64,000 nucleotides of DNA, taken from NCBI GenBank assembly GCA_913063035.1, contig CAJXYS010000011.1, forward strand, positions 18,127 to 82,126, written 5' to 3'. How positions within the stretch are numbered: the first letter of the stretch is position 1; each line of letters opens with the position of its first letter. The notes under the pieces are model-generated. The model saw nothing but the letters and a program-made list of their open reading frames with translations, was not told the DNA's origin and ran no database searches. Shown piece after piece: positions 30,102 through 39,857 of the stretch. The position numbers and the translations under genes are program-made. Origin of the DNA: an uncultured Maritimibacter sp. GTDB taxonomy: Bacteria; Pseudomonadota; Alphaproteobacteria; Rhodobacterales; Rhodobacteraceae.

Positions 30102-32588
30102 TCAGTCGAGCGAGCGTTCGATTTCCTCGCGCTCGAAGATCTCGATCACGTCGCCCTCGCGGATGTCCTCGTAGTTCTCGAAGGCCATGCCGCATTCCTG
30201 GCCCATGTTGACTTCCTTGACCTCGTCCTTGAAGCGCTTGAGCGTCTTCAGCGTGCCCTCGTGGATCACGACGTTGTCGCGCAGCAGGCGCACGCCGGCC
30301 GAGCGGCGGGCGAGGCCCTCGGTGACGATACAGCCGGCCACCTTGCCGATGCCGGTCACCTTGAAGACCTGCTTGATCTCGGCATAGCCGATGAAGTTCT
30401 CGCGCACCTCGGCCGAGAGCAGGCCAGAGGCCGCCGCCTTCACGTCGTCCACCAGGTCGTAGATGACGCTGTAATAGCGGATCTCGACGCCCTTCTGGTT
30501 CGCCGCCTGGCGTGCCGGCGCGTTGGCCCGGACGTTGAAGCCCATCACCGGTGCGCCCGAAGCTTCCGCGAGGCCGATATCGGTCTCGGTGATGGCGCCG
30601 ACGCCCGAGTGCAGAACGCGGACGCGCACCTCCTCGTTGCCGATCTTCTCCATCGCCTGGACGATCGCCTCGGCGGAACCCTGCACGTCGGCCTTCACCA
30701 GGATCGGCAGCTCGGCGACGTTCTCGTCTTCCTTGGCCTTGGCCATGAGCTGCTCGAGCGAGGTCGCGGCCCCCGCGGTCGCGCGCTTCTCCTTGGACTG
30801 CTCGGTCCGGTATTCCGAGATCTCGCGGGCCTGTCCCTCGGTCTCGACGACGTTCAGGACGTCGCCCGCCTCGGGCGTGCCGTTGAGGCCGAGAACCTCC
30901 ACCGGCACGGACGGGCCGGCCTCCTTGACGCGCTCGCCGTGGTCGTTGACCAGCGCGCGGACCTTGCCCCACTGTTCGCCCACGACGAAGATGTCGCCCT
31001 GGCGCAGCGTCCCCTTTTGGACCAGCACCGTGGCCACCGGGCCGCGCCCGACGTCGAGCTGGGCCTCGATCACGGCGCCTTCGGCGGCGCGGTCGGGGTT
31101 GGCTTTCAGTTCCAGCAGTTCGGCCTGCAGCGCGATATTGTCGAGCAGTTCGTCAAGCCCGGTGCCGTTGATCGCGGACACTTCCACGTCGAGCACGTCG
31201 CCGGACATCTTCTCGACGATGACCTCGTGCTGCAGCAGTTCGGTGCGCACCTTGTCCGGGTCCGCGCCCGGCCTGTCGCACTTGTTGATCGCGACGATCA
31301 TCGGCACGCCGGCCGCGCGGGCGTGATTGATCGCCTCGATGGTCTGCGGCATGACAGAGTCGTCCGCCGCCACCACCAGCACAACGATGTCCGTCACCTG
31401 CGCGCCGCGCGAGCGCATGGAGGTGAAGGCCGCGTGGCCCGGCGTGTCGAGGAAGGTCAGCACGGTCCCGCCATCGGTCGTCACCTGGTAGGCGCCGATA
31501 TGCTGGGTGATGCCACCGGCTTCGCCCGAGACCACGTTGGCCTTCCGGATCGCGTCGAGCAGCGAGGTCTTGCCGTGGTCGACATGGCCCATGATCGTGA
31601 TGACCGGCGGGCGCGGTTTCAGCTCTTTCGGATCGTCCTCGACCTGGTCGATCACGTCCTCGACGTCCGAGTCCGAGACGCGCACGACGCGGTGCCCGAA
31701 TTCCTCGATGATCAGCTCCGCGGTATCGGCGTCGATCGACTGGTTCTGGGTCGCCATGATGCCGTTCTGCATCAGCGCCTTCACCACGTCGGCGACGCGT
31801 TCGGCCATCCGGTTGGCCAGTTCCGAGACCACGATGGTCTCGGGAAGCTGCACGTCGCGGGTGACCTTTTCACGCTGCTGGGTGCCGCCCATCGCCTTCT
31901 GGCGGGCGCGCTCCTGCTTGCGGCGCATCGCGGCGACCGATCTCTGGCGGCCGCCTTCGTCCGACAGCGCCTGGTTCAGCGTCAGCTTGCCCGACCGGCG
32001 GCGATCGCCGCCCTTGCCGGCCTTCTCGCGGCGCGGCTCCTCGGGCTTGCGCTCGGCCTTCTTGGGGGCCTTGCGATCGGGGGCGCGGCCGGGTTCGGCG
32101 TCCGGGGCGGGTGCCGCGGGCTGGGCGGCGGCCGGCGCGGGCTCCGCTTCCTTGCGCTCTGCGTCCGCGCGGGCGCGTTCCTCTTCCTCGGCCTTCTGGC
32201 GGGCGCGCTCTTCGCGTTCACGCTCCTCGCGCTCCTTGGCCTCGATTTCCGCCTTCTTGCGCGCGCGTTCTTCCTCGCGCTTGCGCTCGTCCTCGGCGCG
32301 GCGCTCGGCATCTTCGGCCTCGCGCGCCTTCGCTGCGGCGAGCGCCTTCATCCGGCGCTCCATCTCGGCGTCGGAAATCCCGTCCGGGCGCGGCGCAGAG
32401 GGCGAGGGGCCTTTCGTCTGCTGGCCGCCGCCGGACTTGGCCGCGGCGCCGGGCTTCGGCGTCACCACGCGCTTGCGCTTGGTCTCGACCACGACGGATT
32501 TCGTGCGGCCGTGGCTGAAGCTCTGCTTCACATGGCCAGACCGCGGCCCGCCGCGAAGACCCAGGGGTTTCTTGTCCTTGTCGCTCAT
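30102..32588 (-). CDS. infB: Translation initiation factor IF-2
   Basis: 828 residues. A long Lys/Arg/Glu- and Ala-rich N-terminal extension (about 1-230, much of it charged helical repeats), an IF2_N region, then the G domain with GHVDHGKT at 334-341, NKCD, and the C-terminal beta-barrel domains ending [14 protein letters not shown]-2 brings fMet-tRNA to the 30S subunit and promotes subunit joining. The ATG overlaps the upstream YlxR gene by 4 bp. A terminator follows its stop, so infB is the operon's last gene; rbfA is not in this window. Confidence 0.97.
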   Translation of the reverse strand: MSDKDKKPLGLRGGPRSGHVKQSFSHGRTKSVVVETKRKRVVTPKPGAAAKSGGGQQTKGPSPSAPRPDGISDAEMERRMKALAAAKAREAEDAERRAEDERKREEERARKKAEIEAKEREEREREERARQKAEEEERARADAERKEAEPAPAAAQPAAPAPDAEPGRAPDRKAPKKAERKPEEPRREKAGKGGDRRRSGKLTLNQALSDEGGRQRSVAAMRRKQERARQKAMGGTQQREKVTRDVQLPETIVVSELANRMAERVADVVKALMQNGIMATQNQSIDADTAELIIEEFGHRVVRVSDSDVEDVIDQVEDDPKELKPRPPVITIMGHVDHGKTSLLDAIRKANVVSGEAGGITQHIGAYQVTTDGGTVLTFLDTPGHAAFTSMRSRGAQVTDIVVLVVAADDSVMPQTIEAINHARAAGVPMIVAINKCDRPGADPDKVRTELLQHEVIVEKMSGDVLDVEVSAINGTGLDELLDNIALQAELLELKANPDRAAEGAVIEAQLDVGRGPVATVLVQKGTLRQGDIFVVGEQWGKVRALVNDHGERVKEAGPSVPVEVLGLNGTPEAGDVLNVVETEGQAREISEYRTEQSKEKRATAGAATSLEQLMAKAKEDENVAELPILVKADVQGSAEAIVQAMEKIGNEEVRVRVLHSGVGAITETDIGLAEASGAPVMGFNVRANAPARQAANQKGVEIRYYSVIYDLVDDVKAAASGLLSAEVRENFIGYAEIKQVFKVTGIGKVAGCIVTEGLARRSAGVRLLRDNVVIHEGTLKTLKRFKDEVKEVNMGQECGMAFENYEDIREGDVIEIFEREEIERSLD

Positions 32589-33244
32589 ACGTCTCCAACA
32601 CCTTTTTCGCCCGGCCGCGTATCGACCGGACGGCTCGTAACCGAGCTCGTCGTTCCGCGGACGCCCGAGAGCCGCGCGGCTTCCTCTACAACACGTGTTG
32701 CGAGTCCGCCAGTCATCAGGGCCGCATGTATCACATGTTCACGCCCGAATGCCAAACCGATTTCTGCGGCGCTCAGGCAGGTGACATGCGTGTTTTCGCC
32801 CGGTGGCGGGCGCAGTTTCGTCTTGCCCCGCTCCGAGCCGTCCGCGGCCTGGATCAGGGCGACGGCCTCGCCGCTCGCGAGCGCCGCTTTCGTCTTCTCG
32901 AAGCCAGCGACCGCGTCGCCGGCTTTCCGGGCCATCGAGAGCAATTCGATCACCCGCCGGGCCAGCAATTGTTCGACCCGCTCGGCGAGATCCGCGGGCA
33001 CGGTCACCCTGGCCCGCGCCGCGCGTGGGAAATGGCCCTTCCGCACGGCCTTTTCAAGCGCCGCCCGGTCGGCCGAGACCCAGATCCCGCGTCCCGGCAA
33101 CTTGCCGGCGATATCGGGCACGATCTCGTGGCCGGGACCGACGACGAACCGGATCAGCCCCGTCGCAGGTTGCGACCGGCCCGTGGCGATGCAGCGCCGT
33201 TCGGGCCCGTCGTCCCGATCCTTATCCCGGCCGCCGCGTGTCAC
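32585..33244 (-). CDS. ylxR: YlxR (DUF448) protein fused to an L7Ae-like RNA-binding domain
   Basis: 219 residues. An N-terminal YlxR domain ([12 protein letters not shown], then [17 protein letters not shown]) and a C-terminal L7Ae/L30e-like fold ([27 protein letters not shown]...). YlxR sits between nusA and infB in most bacteria; in some it binds RNase P RNA, and L7Ae domains bind kink-turns, so an RNA-binding role is likely though untested here. The fused form is usual in alphaproteobacteria. The gap to nusA is 24 bp, and it overlaps infB by 4 bp. Confidence 0.9.
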   Translation of the reverse strand: MTRGGRDKDRDDGPERRCIATGRSQPATGLIRFVVGPGHEIVPDIAGKLPGRGIWVSADRAALEKAVRKGHFPRAARARVTVPADLAERVEQLLARRVIELLSMARKAGDAVAGFEKTKAALASGEAVALIQAADGSERGKTKLRPPPGENTHVTCLSAAEIGLAFGREHVIHAALMTGGLATRVVEEAARLSGVRGTTSSVTSRPVDTRPGEKGVGDV

Positions 33245-33268
33245 GCGCGCCTCCCGCGGGCCTGCGGC

Positions 33269-34918
33269 TCAGGCTCCGGCCTCCTCGGTCGTCGTGCCGT
33301 CGCCCGGCGCGGCCGCGTCGCCGTCCTCGGCGCCGTCTTCGCCGTTTTCCTCGCCGGCCTCGAGATCGGCCAGGTCGACCCAGCCAAGCTGGACGCGCGC
33401 GGTCATGACAAGGTTCTGCGCCTCTTCGAGCGAAACGTCGAATTTCTCGAGCAGGCCCTCGTCCTTGACGCGCTCGCCGTCAACGGTGGTCCAGCCGCCG
33501 GCGAGTTCCCAGTCGGCGCAGGTGGCGAAATCCTCGAGGGTCTTGATGCCGTCCTGGGCCAGCACCTCGATCATCTGGGGGGTCAGGCCGTCGAATTCAA
33601 CCAGGCTGTCCTCGACGCCAAGCTCGCGCGCATGGTCCAGCGCCTTGCGGTTGATCTCTTCGAGACATTCCCGGGCGCGGGTCTGAAGCTCGTTCGCGGT
33701 GTCCTCGTCCACCCCGTCGATCACCAGCAGCTCGTCGATATCGACATAGGCCACCTCTTCGAGCGTGGCGAAGCCTTCGGAAACGAGAAGCTGGGCGAAG
33801 AATTCGTCCAGGTCGAGCGTTTCCATGAACATCGACGTGCGCTCGGCAAATTCCGCCTGGCGCTTCTCGGACTCCTCGGTCTCGGTCATGATGTCGATGT
33901 CGAGCCCGGTCAGCTGGCTGGCCAGGCGCACGTTCTGGCCACGCCGCCCGATCGCGAGGCTGAGCTGCTCGTCGGGCACCACGACCTCGATGCGCTCGGC
34001 TTCCTCGTCGAGAACGACCTTCGACACCTCGGCCGGCTGAAGCGCGTTCACGAGGAAGGTCGGCTGATCCTCGTTCCACGGAATGATGTCGATCTTCTCG
34101 CCCTGCAGCTCGTTGACCACCGCCTGCACGCGCGAGCCGCGCATGCCGACGCAGGCGCCGACCGGGTCGATGCCGCTGTCATAGGAGATCACGGCGATCT
34201 TGGCGCGCGAGCCCGGGTCGCGGGCCACGGCCTTGATCTCGATGATGCCGTCGTAGATCTCGGGCACTTCCATCTTGAACAGCTCGGCCATGAATTCCGG
34301 CGCCGTGCGGCTCAGGAAGATCTGCGGGCCGCGGGTCTCGCGGCGGACATCCTTGATGAAGGCGCGGATGCGGTCGCCGTTTCGATAGCTCTCGCGGCCG
34401 ATCTTGTCGTTGCGGCGCAGGATCGCCTCGCCCCGGCCGACATCGACGATGATGTTGCCGTATTCCTCGCGCTTGACGACGCCGTTGATGATGGTGCCGA
34501 TGCGATCCTTGAATTCCTCGTACTGGCGCTCGCGCTCGGCGTCGCGAACCTTTTGCAGGATCACCTGCTTGGCCGACTGCGCCGCGATCCGGCCCATCTC
34601 GAGCGGCGGCAGCTCGTCGATGATCTCGTCGCCGACCTGCGGATCGTCCTTGAAGGCGCGCGCGTCCTCGACGGTCATTTCCTGGAAGTGGTTTTCCACC
34701 TCGTCGACCACGGTCCGCACCCGGGTCATCGTCAGGTCGCCGGTCTTGCGGTCGATATGGGCGCGGATGTCGAGCTCCGAGCCGTAGCGGGACTTGGCGC
34801 CGCGGGCCATGGACTCTTCCATCGCCTCGATCACCAGTTCGGGCTCGATCATTTTCTCGCGCGCGACGGAGTCGGCGATCTGGAGAAGTTCCAGGCGGTT
34901 TGCGCTCGTGATGCTCAT
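33269..34918 (-). CDS. nusA: Transcription termination/antitermination factor NusA
   Basis: 549 residues. An N-terminal RNAP-binding domain, S1 domain, two KH domains ([36 protein letters not shown]) and C-terminal acidic repeats with helix-hairpin-helix character, ending in a low-complexity acidic/Thr tail of about 30 residues. It modulates pausing, termination and rRNA antitermination. The ATG overlaps the rimP stop by 4 bp; the operon order is rimP-nusA-ylxR-infB. Confidence 0.97.
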   Translation of the reverse strand: MSITSANRLELLQIADSVAREKMIEPELVIEAMEESMARGAKSRYGSELDIRAHIDRKTGDLTMTRVRTVVDEVENHFQEMTVEDARAFKDDPQVGDEIIDELPPLEMGRIAAQSAKQVILQKVRDAERERQYEEFKDRIGTIINGVVKREEYGNIIVDVGRGEAILRRNDKIGRESYRNGDRIRAFIKDVRRETRGPQIFLSRTAPEFMAELFKMEVPEIYDGIIEIKAVARDPGSRAKIAVISYDSGIDPVGACVGMRGSRVQAVVNELQGEKIDIIPWNEDQPTFLVNALQPAEVSKVVLDEEAERIEVVVPDEQLSLAIGRRGQNVRLASQLTGLDIDIMTETEESEKRQAEFAERTSMFMETLDLDEFFAQLLVSEGFATLEEVAYVDIDELLVIDGVDEDTANELQTRARECLEEINRKALDHARELGVEDSLVEFDGLTPQMIEVLAQDGIKTLEDFATCADWELAGGWTTVDGERVKDEGLLEKFDVSLEEAQNLVMTARVQLGWVDLADLEAGEENGEDGAEDGDAAAPGDGTTTEEAGA

Positions 34919-35490
34919 TTCACATCCTCTTCCGGGGTGTCGTCCGTTTCGATTTCGTCATAGGCGCCTTCGTCCAGGCCCTGGGCCTTGCGCTGGCGCA
35001 GCATTTCCGTGATCAGGTCGTCGGTCAGCACGAGTTTCGCGTCCGACAGCCAGTCGAATTCCAGCCCGATCGTGCCCTCGGCGACGTCGATCAGGACCTC
35101 GTCGTCCTCGACGCCGCGCAGCACGCCCTTGAAGCGGCGGCGCCCGTCGATCAGCTCGGAGGTCTCGAGCTTGGCTTCGTAGCCGGCCCAGTCGTCGAAA
35201 TCCTTGAGCCGGGTCAGGGGCCGGTCGATTCCGGGGCTCGACACCTCGAGCGTGTAGTGGTCGTCGATCGGGTCCTCGACATCCATCACGGCCGAGACCG
35301 CGGTGGAAATGCGCGCGCAATCATCGACCTCGATGCCGCCCTCGGGGCGTTCGGCCATGATCTGCACGGTCTTGGTCTTGCCGCCCAGAAGCCGCACCCG
35401 CACGAGCTCGAATCCAAGCCCCTCGATGACGGGCTGAACGATCTCGGCCAGGCGCTGGTCGATGGCGGCTTTCGCGACGAGGTCTGCCAC
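34915..35490 (-). CDS. rimP: Ribosome maturation factor RimP
   Basis: 191 residues from a GTG preceded by CGGAGGAATC. Contains the RimP N-terminal domain ([14 protein letters not shown]), the conserved [14 protein letters not shown] motif and the C-terminal SH3-like domain, then an acidic tail ([14 protein letters not shown]). It assists 30S assembly. The frame is open further upstream through non-coding sequence, but no good start exists there and a terminator-like hairpin lies in between, so the GTG is preferred. Confidence 0.94.
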   Translation of the reverse strand: MADLVAKAAIDQRLAEIVQPVIEGLGFELVRVRLLGGKTKTVQIMAERPEGGIEVDDCARISTAVSAVMDVEDPIDDHYTLEVSSPGIDRPLTRLKDFDDWAGYEAKLETSELIDGRRRFKGVLRGVEDDEVLIDVAEGTIGLEFDWLSDAKLVLTDDLITEMLRQRKAQGLDEGAYDEIETDDTPEEDVK

Positions 35491-35512
35491 GATTCCTCCG
35501 ATGCAACGGGTC

Positions 35513-35540
35513 AAAACAAAAAAACGGGCCCGCGGCCCGT
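35513..35540 (-). terminator. Leader terminator/attenuator upstream of rimP
   Basis: On the minus strand ACGGGCC pairs with GGCCCGT around a CGC/GCG triloop, followed directly by a T-run TTTTTTT and then GTTTTG. It lies 23 bp before the rimP GTG and downstream of a promoter-like pair, with no coding gene between, so it would end transcription of a ~75-nt leader unless read through. A second small hairpin (CCGGT/ACCGG, 35551-35563) precedes it. Confidence 0.72.
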
Positions 35541-35595
35541 TCGAACTTGTCCGGTGGGACCGGGTTTTGGACGCCCGATCGCCGCTGTTGAAAGC

Positions 35596-35624
35596 GATAT
35601 AAGACGAGTCCCGGGGAAACGCAA
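35596..35624 (-). promoter_or_regulatory. Candidate promoter of the rimP-nusA-infB operon
   Basis: On the minus strand TTGCGT, a 17-nt spacer and TATATC. The spacing is ideal and the -10 matches 4 of 6. The predicted start near 35589 leaves a leader of about 100 nt holding the attenuator hairpin. Confidence 0.42.
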
Positions 35625-35891
35625 GCCTTCGCGGTGCAAATCGCGCCGGCCGCGCCCTGCCCGCGTTTCGGGGCGGAAAAACCCGGGCGGGCCATGAGGC
35701 GGATGCCGCGCCTTGCGGACCGAATACGGGGCCGTTGGTCCCGCAAAACAAGGGCTCCGCGCCCGGGCGCCGTTTCCTCCGCTTCCACAGTGCACGGCGA
35801 AGGCCGCTACATTGTCTGTTCCGTTCCCAATTCTTGCCCCAATCGCGGGGCATCCATGGCCCAGATTGTTCGCGTACCTGAGGAAGGTCGT
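35625..35891. other. Rest of the rimP-LysR intergenic region; no gene seen
   Basis: The complete gap between rimP and the LysR gene is about 400 bp. Beyond the promoter and attenuator it is GC-rich, with no convincing start codon, protein-like frame or RNA gene. In-frame extensions of both flanking genes run through it but look like non-coding translation. The last ~80 bp before the LysR gene are more AT-rich and should contain its promoter. Confidence 0.6.
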
Positions 35892-36797
35892 ATGGATCGA
35901 CTGACAGAAATGGAAGCCTTCGCGACCGTGGTGGACCAGGGCGGGTTCACCGACGCGGCCCGGAAGCTCGGGATATCGAAATCGGCCGTGTCGAAGCATG
36001 TCTCGGCGCTGGAAAGCCGGCTCGGTGCCCGGCTGCTGAACCGCACCACGCGACGCGTCAGCCCTACCGAGATCGGGCTGGCCTATTACGACCGGGCGCG
36101 CCGCGTTCTGAACGACGCCGGCGAGGCCGACGCGATGGTGACGGCCATGCAGGACGCGCCGAGCGGCCTGCTCCGCGTGTCCGTCGCTACGGATTTCGGG
36201 GTGAATCACCTGTCGCCGGTGCTGGGGGATTTCCTGCTGCGCTATCCCGAAGTCACGGTGAACATGGTTCTCAACAACCGCCATGTCGAACTGATCTCCG
36301 AGGGCTACGACCTGTCGATCCGGGTCGGTGAGCTCGAGGACAGTTCGCTGCGGGCGCGCAAGCTGACCGAGACCAACAAGCGGCTTGTCGGTGCGCCCTC
36401 CTATTTCAGACAGTACGGGCGGCCCAAGCGGATCGACGACCTGACCGAGCACAAGCTGCTCCATTACACGAACCAGTCGAGCGGGAATGTCTGGAAGCTG
36501 ACCTCGCCCACCGGCGAGAAACGCCAGGTCCGGGCGTCGGGCTGGCTGACCGTGAATGACGGCCAGTCGCTGCTGAACGCCGCGGTTTCGGGCCTGGGGA
36601 TCGCGTACCTGCCGAGCTTCCTCTACGCCGACAAGATGGCCGAAGGCCTGATCGAGGAGGCGATCCCGGAGCTGCCGGTAGAGACCCAGTCGATCTACGC
36701 GGTCTATCCGCCCGGGCGCTACACGCAGCCCAAGGTGCGCGCGATGATCGACTTTCTCGTCGAGCACTTCAAGGACAAGGGCCCCGAAACCTGGTAG
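35892..36797 (+). CDS. LysR-type transcriptional regulator
   Basis: 301 residues. N-terminal winged helix-turn-helix (about 1-60; [26 protein letters not shown], then [17 protein letters not shown]) and a C-terminal effector-binding domain (about 90-295) of the CrgA-like branch. The ATG is preceded by AGGAAGG; an upstream in-frame ATG (MAQIV) would place this site inside the gene. The target is unknown: its divergent neighbour is the housekeeping rimP operon, so it may act elsewhere or on itself. It ends at a strong intrinsic terminator. Confidence 0.9.
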   Translation: MDRLTEMEAFATVVDQGGFTDAARKLGISKSAVSKHVSALESRLGARLLNRTTRRVSPTEIGLAYYDRARRVLNDAGEADAMVTAMQDAPSGLLRVSVATDFGVNHLSPVLGDFLLRYPEVTVNMVLNNRHVELISEGYDLSIRVGELEDSSLRARKLTETNKRLVGAPSYFRQYGRPKRIDDLTEHKLLHYTNQSSGNVWKLTSPTGEKRQVRASGWLTVNDGQSLLNAAVSGLGIAYLPSFLYADKMAEGLIEEAIPELPVETQSIYAVYPPGRYTQPKVRAMIDFLVEHFKDKGPETW

Positions 36798-36819
36798 AGT
36801 TCCCTGTGCGTTGGTGCAC

Positions 36820-37761
36820 TTACTGGGTCGAGGTGATAACCACCTCGACCCTTCTGTTTTTGGCGCGGCCGGTATCGGTCTCGTTGCTGGCCACCGGGGC
36901 CAGGTAGCCGACGCCCTGCGCGTCGAGCCGCGCGGGATCGATGCCGTAGCGCCCCACCAGCCGATCGAGCACCGAGGTCGCGCGCTTCCTGGACAGCGCG
37001 ACATTGCCGTCGAGCGATCCGGCGAAATCCGTGTGGCCGACCAGCGCGATGCTGTGGCCGGGGTTGGCCTCGAGATATTGCGCCAGCGCGTCCAGCGAGG
37101 CGTAGTCGTCGCCGGCCAGCTCCGCCGATCCCACGCCGAAGTCGAGGTCCGAAAGCACCGCGACGCCGGCATCGTTCAGCTGCGCGGCAAGCGATCCCGC
37201 TTCGATCGGCCGGGTCGCATCCGACTTGGTCGACTTGGCGACGATCTCGGCGGCCTTTTGGTCATCGGCGATGCGGGTGATCTGCACGTAGCCGGACTCG
37301 AGGCTGCGGCTGACCATGAGCCCGACATAGTCCGGCTTGCCGTTGGTGACGCGGCGCGCGGCCAGGTAGCGGAAATCACCCAGGTCCACATGCATCTCGG
37401 GCTCGGGGATCAGGTCGACCGCGAAGCGGAAATCGAAACCGCCGCATCCCTCGGTCTCGCATTCGAAGAGGATGCTGAAGCCCTTGTCCGTCAGCTGTTC
37501 GCGCAGCGTCGACAGCAGCTCCAGCGTGCTGAGCTGCGGCGTGGCGGTGCGCCAGGCGGCCTGGCGGATCGTGCCCTCGGCGCGGATGGTCTCGAGACCG
37601 GAGTCCGCATAGGGACCCACCGGCAGACGGTAGCTGGCGGCACCGACGATTTCCTCGGCGCTCTGGCTGGCGGCGCCCGGGAAATCGAGCGCCAGGTCCG
37701 CCGATGCCGGCAGCGGGCAGGCCAGGGCCGCAAGGGCCAGTATGCGGGCGGTCCGGGTCAT
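36820..37761 (-). CDS. OmpA-family outer-membrane/periplasmic protein
   Basis: 313 residues. A signal peptide (about 1-21, ending PASA-DL), an N-terminal region of ~190 residues that I cannot assign with confidence (it has a Cys pair at ECETEGCGG), and a C-terminal OmpA-like peptidoglycan-binding domain (about 205-313; VLSDLDFGVGSAEL, ALVGHTDFAGS, LSRKRATSVLDRLV, NRRVEVVI). It probably anchors something to the cell wall. Its start overlaps the stop of the AhpD-like gene by 4 bp. Its last ten codons contain the terminator of the convergent LysR gene. Confidence 0.85.
   Translation of the reverse strand: MTRTARILALAALACPLPASADLALDFPGAASQSAEEIVGAASYRLPVGPYADSGLETIRAEGTIRQAAWRTATPQLSTLELLSTLREQLTDKGFSILFECETEGCGGFDFRFAVDLIPEPEMHVDLGDFRYLAARRVTNGKPDYVGLMVSRSLESGYVQITRIADDQKAAEIVAKSTKSDATRPIEAGSLAAQLNDAGVAVLSDLDFGVGSAELAGDDYASLDALAQYLEANPGHSIALVGHTDFAGSLDGNVALSRKRATSVLDRLVGRYGIDPARLDAQGVGYLAPVASNETDTGRAKNRRVEVVITSTQ
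36825..36859 (+). terminator. Rho-independent terminator of the LysR gene, inside the OmpA-family CDS
   Basis: A perfect 11-bp stem (GGGTCGAGGTG / CACCTCGACCC) with loop ATAAC, followed by TTCTGTTTTT on the plus strand, 27 bp after the LysR stop. The same bases encode the C-terminal VEVVITSTQ of the opposing gene. Confidence 0.82.
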
Positions 37762-38333
37762 CTGTGCGCCCCGTGATACGCCGGATTGGGTTGCATATCC
37801 GTTGCCGAGGCAATGCGGTTCGTCATGTTGAAGAACCCGGCCACCGCCGCGATATCCCAGATGTCGCGGTCGCCGAACCCGGCCGCGCGCAGGGCGGCCC
37901 GGTCGCTTTCCTCGATCCGGCTGCTGGATTCGGTCAGCTTGGCCGCGAAGTCGAGCATCGCGCGCTGACGCGGGTCGAGCGGGGCGACGCGGTAATTCAT
38001 GACCAGGGCCTCGCCCAGGACCGGGTCGCCCGACAGCTGACGCACCGCCGCGCCATGGGCGGCCTGGCAGTACCAGCAGCGGTTGATCGACGAGACCACG
38101 ACCGCGATCATCTCGCGCTCGAGCTTGCTGAGCCCGCTGTCGGCGAGCATCAGGTCGTTATACATCGCCGTGAAGGCGTTCAGCTTGTCGATGTCGAAGG
38201 CATAGGCGCGCAGCACGTTGGGCACGAGGCCGAGCTTTTCCTCGCATACCTCGAAATACCGCCGCGTGTCGTCCGGCAAGGGATCGACCGGCGGCAAATC
38301 AAGTGCCGTCACCTTGGATTGTTCTTCCGTCAC
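37758..38333 (-). CDS. Peroxidase-related (AhpD/carboxymuconolactone decarboxylase-like) protein
   Basis: 191 residues. The redox motif CWYCQAAHG has Cys86, Cys89 and His93, as in AhpD-like alkylhydroperoxidases, within an all-helical fold. Members labelled 'peroxidase-related enzyme' use the CxxC pair to reduce peroxides; the electron donor here is unknown. Coupled by a 4-bp overlap to the OmpA-family gene downstream and 18 bp after the GNAT gene. Confidence 0.87.
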   Translation of the reverse strand: MTEEQSKVTALDLPPVDPLPDDTRRYFEVCEEKLGLVPNVLRAYAFDIDKLNAFTAMYNDLMLADSGLSKLEREMIAVVVSSINRCWYCQAAHGAAVRQLSGDPVLGEALVMNYRVAPLDPRQRAMLDFAAKLTESSSRIEESDRAALRAAGFGDRDIWDIAAVAGFFNMTNRIASATDMQPNPAYHGAHR

Positions 38334-38351
38334 CTGCCTACGGCCCCCGGC

Positions 38352-39080
38352 TTACCCGGATTGTTTCGTTCGGTAGTGGTAATTATCCACAGAACGCAGC
38401 CCCAGGCCAGAAAAGAGCCGCTGTGCCGGCAGGTTTTCGCTTGTTGTGACCGCTGAAAACCACGCTGCATCATGATCTTGCGCCCATTGCGCGGCGCGAC
38501 CCAAGATGTTCCGTGCCGCACCGCGCCGGCGAAAGGCCTCCGGCACCTCCAGCGCGTGCAACATGGCGATATCCTCGTGGATCGCGACGAAGCCGACGCC
38601 GGCGGGCCGGTCATGGGTGCGCGCGAAGAGACATGTCCGGGGCCCCTGCGCCCGGGCCATCACCGCCAGGCGTTCCGGTCCGATCCCGCCGGCGGCCCAC
38701 ATGTCGCGCATGATGGCGAGCGGCGTTTCGACGGTGAAGCAGGCCATCGGGTCGGGGGCGGCCGCGGCAACGGTCGCGACCGGGGCCAGGAAGACATGCA
38801 CCGGGTCGACGACGGCATAGCCCCGCTCCGCGAGAAGCCCGTCCAGCGCCGTATCGCCGCGCCGGATCATGAAGAGCGGGGCCTGTCCCATGTCGCGCAT
38901 GGCGCTTTCCGCCCGGTCGATGTCGTCGCCGGTGACGGCGCCCTCCGCCGTGGCCGCGGAAACGCGCTTGCCGCCGCCATCCCCGCGCCGCAGCGTCCAG
39001 GGGCCCAGCCGCCGGAATTCCGCCGCGGGCCAGGTGGCGTCCAGCGCCGCGAAAAGGCGGGCGTGGTCGGGCGTGCTCAT
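38352..39080 (-). CDS. GNAT family N-acetyltransferase
   Basis: 242 residues. The C-terminal half has the acetyl-CoA-binding pattern (EVPEAFRRRGAARNIL, corresponding to the Q/RxxGxG/A motif, then NLPAQRLFSGLGLRSVDNYHYR). The N-terminal half is a degenerate GNAT-like domain. The acceptor substrate is unknown. Its start overlaps the stop of the cinA-like gene by 4 bp, so cinA-like/GNAT/AhpD-like/OmpA probably form one leftward transcript. Confidence 0.87.
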   Translation of the reverse strand: MSTPDHARLFAALDATWPAAEFRRLGPWTLRRGDGGGKRVSAATAEGAVTGDDIDRAESAMRDMGQAPLFMIRRGDTALDGLLAERGYAVVDPVHVFLAPVATVAAAAPDPMACFTVETPLAIMRDMWAAGGIGPERLAVMARAQGPRTCLFARTHDRPAGVGFVAIHEDIAMLHALEVPEAFRRRGAARNILGRAAQWAQDHDAAWFSAVTTSENLPAQRLFSGLGLRSVDNYHYRTKQSG

Positions 39081-39811
39081 TCCTCTACCGCGCCTGGAAA
39101 CTTTGCGGCCAGCACCGCCAGCGCCGCGCCGATGCGCTCTTCGTCGGTGCCGCGGATCACGATCCGCGTGCCGTAGACCTGCCCCGCGATGAAGGGGTAG
39201 GAGCCGAAAGAAAGATCCGCGTGATCGCCGACCACCCCGTTGAGCACTGCCGCGACCTCGCCCTCGGGCTCGTCCACGCGCAGGGTCCGCGAGATCAGGG
39301 GCGCCCCCCCGGTCAGCGTCGGCAGGACGGATGCGACCATCGCCTCGAAAACCGACGGCACGCCGGCCATGACATGCACGTTGCCAAGCGAAAAGCCCGG
39401 CGCGGCCGAGACCGGGTTCTCGATCAGCGCGGCGCCGTCCGGGATGCGCGCCATGCGCAGACGCGCCGCGTTCAGGTCGCGCCCGGTCTTGGCGTAATGC
39501 TCGGCCAGGATGGCCCGGGCGTCTGCGCGCACATCGACACCCACGCCGAAGGCCGCCGCCACCGCGTCGGCGGTGATGTCGTCATGGGTCGGCCCGATGC
39601 CCCCCGAAGTGAAGACGTGGTCGCAGCTCTCCCGCAGCGCGTTCAGCGCCGTGACGATCCGCGCCTGCACGTCCGGCACGACCCGCACCTCCGCCAGGTC
39701 GATGCCCGCCGCGGTCAGGCGCCCCGCGAGATGGTGCATGTTCGCGTCCCGCGTCCGGCCCGAGAGAATCTCGTCGCCGATCACCACCATCCCCGCCGTC
39801 GGGTTGCCCAT
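39077..39811 (-). CDS. CinA-like MoaB/Mog-fold protein (N-terminal CinA domain only)
   Basis: 244 residues, only the molybdopterin-binding-like (COG1058) domain of CinA: GDEILSGRTRDAN, TSGGIGPTHDD and HVMAGVPSVFEAM. The C-terminal nicotinamide-nucleotide deamidase domain of full CinA (about 420 residues) is absent, a common stand-alone form in alphaproteobacteria. In related proteins this domain hydrolyses ADP-ribose or acts in molybdopterin chemistry; function here is uncertain. The start MGNPTAGM has AAGGAG 7 nt upstream. It diverges from sfsA. Confidence 0.88.
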   Translation of the reverse strand: MGNPTAGMVVIGDEILSGRTRDANMHHLAGRLTAAGIDLAEVRVVPDVQARIVTALNALRESCDHVFTSGGIGPTHDDITADAVAAAFGVGVDVRADARAILAEHYAKTGRDLNAARLRMARIPDGAALIENPVSAAPGFSLGNVHVMAGVPSVFEAMVASVLPTLTGGAPLISRTLRVDEPEGEVAAVLNGVVGDHADLSFGSYPFIAGQVYGTRIVIRGTDEERIGAALAVLAAKFPGAVEE

Positions 39812-39857
39812 CGCGCCGCTCCTTGCCTGCCGTGCGGGACAGGTATAGGTCCGCGCC

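Noticed and set aside
28117..30972. hslU frame staying open for 951 codons upstream
   Set aside because: Only the part from MTDLTPREI matches HslU; the rest translates hslV and infB in the wrong frame.
29430..33686. A 1,400-codon open frame on the plus strand opposite hslV, infB and ylxR
   Set aside because: It is the antisense shadow of infB, ylxR and flanks; it is low-complexity and matches no family, while the minus-strand genes are complete and recognisable.
35536..35600. GTTCGAAC sequence suggesting a tRNA T-loop upstream of rimP
   Set aside because: No acceptor, anticodon or D arms can be formed around it; it belongs to the attenuator leader.
38383..38391. A perfect DnaA box TTATCCACA
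   Set aside because: It lies in the coding end of the GNAT gene, within codons for the family-typical VDNYHYR, isolated from other boxes; likely chance.
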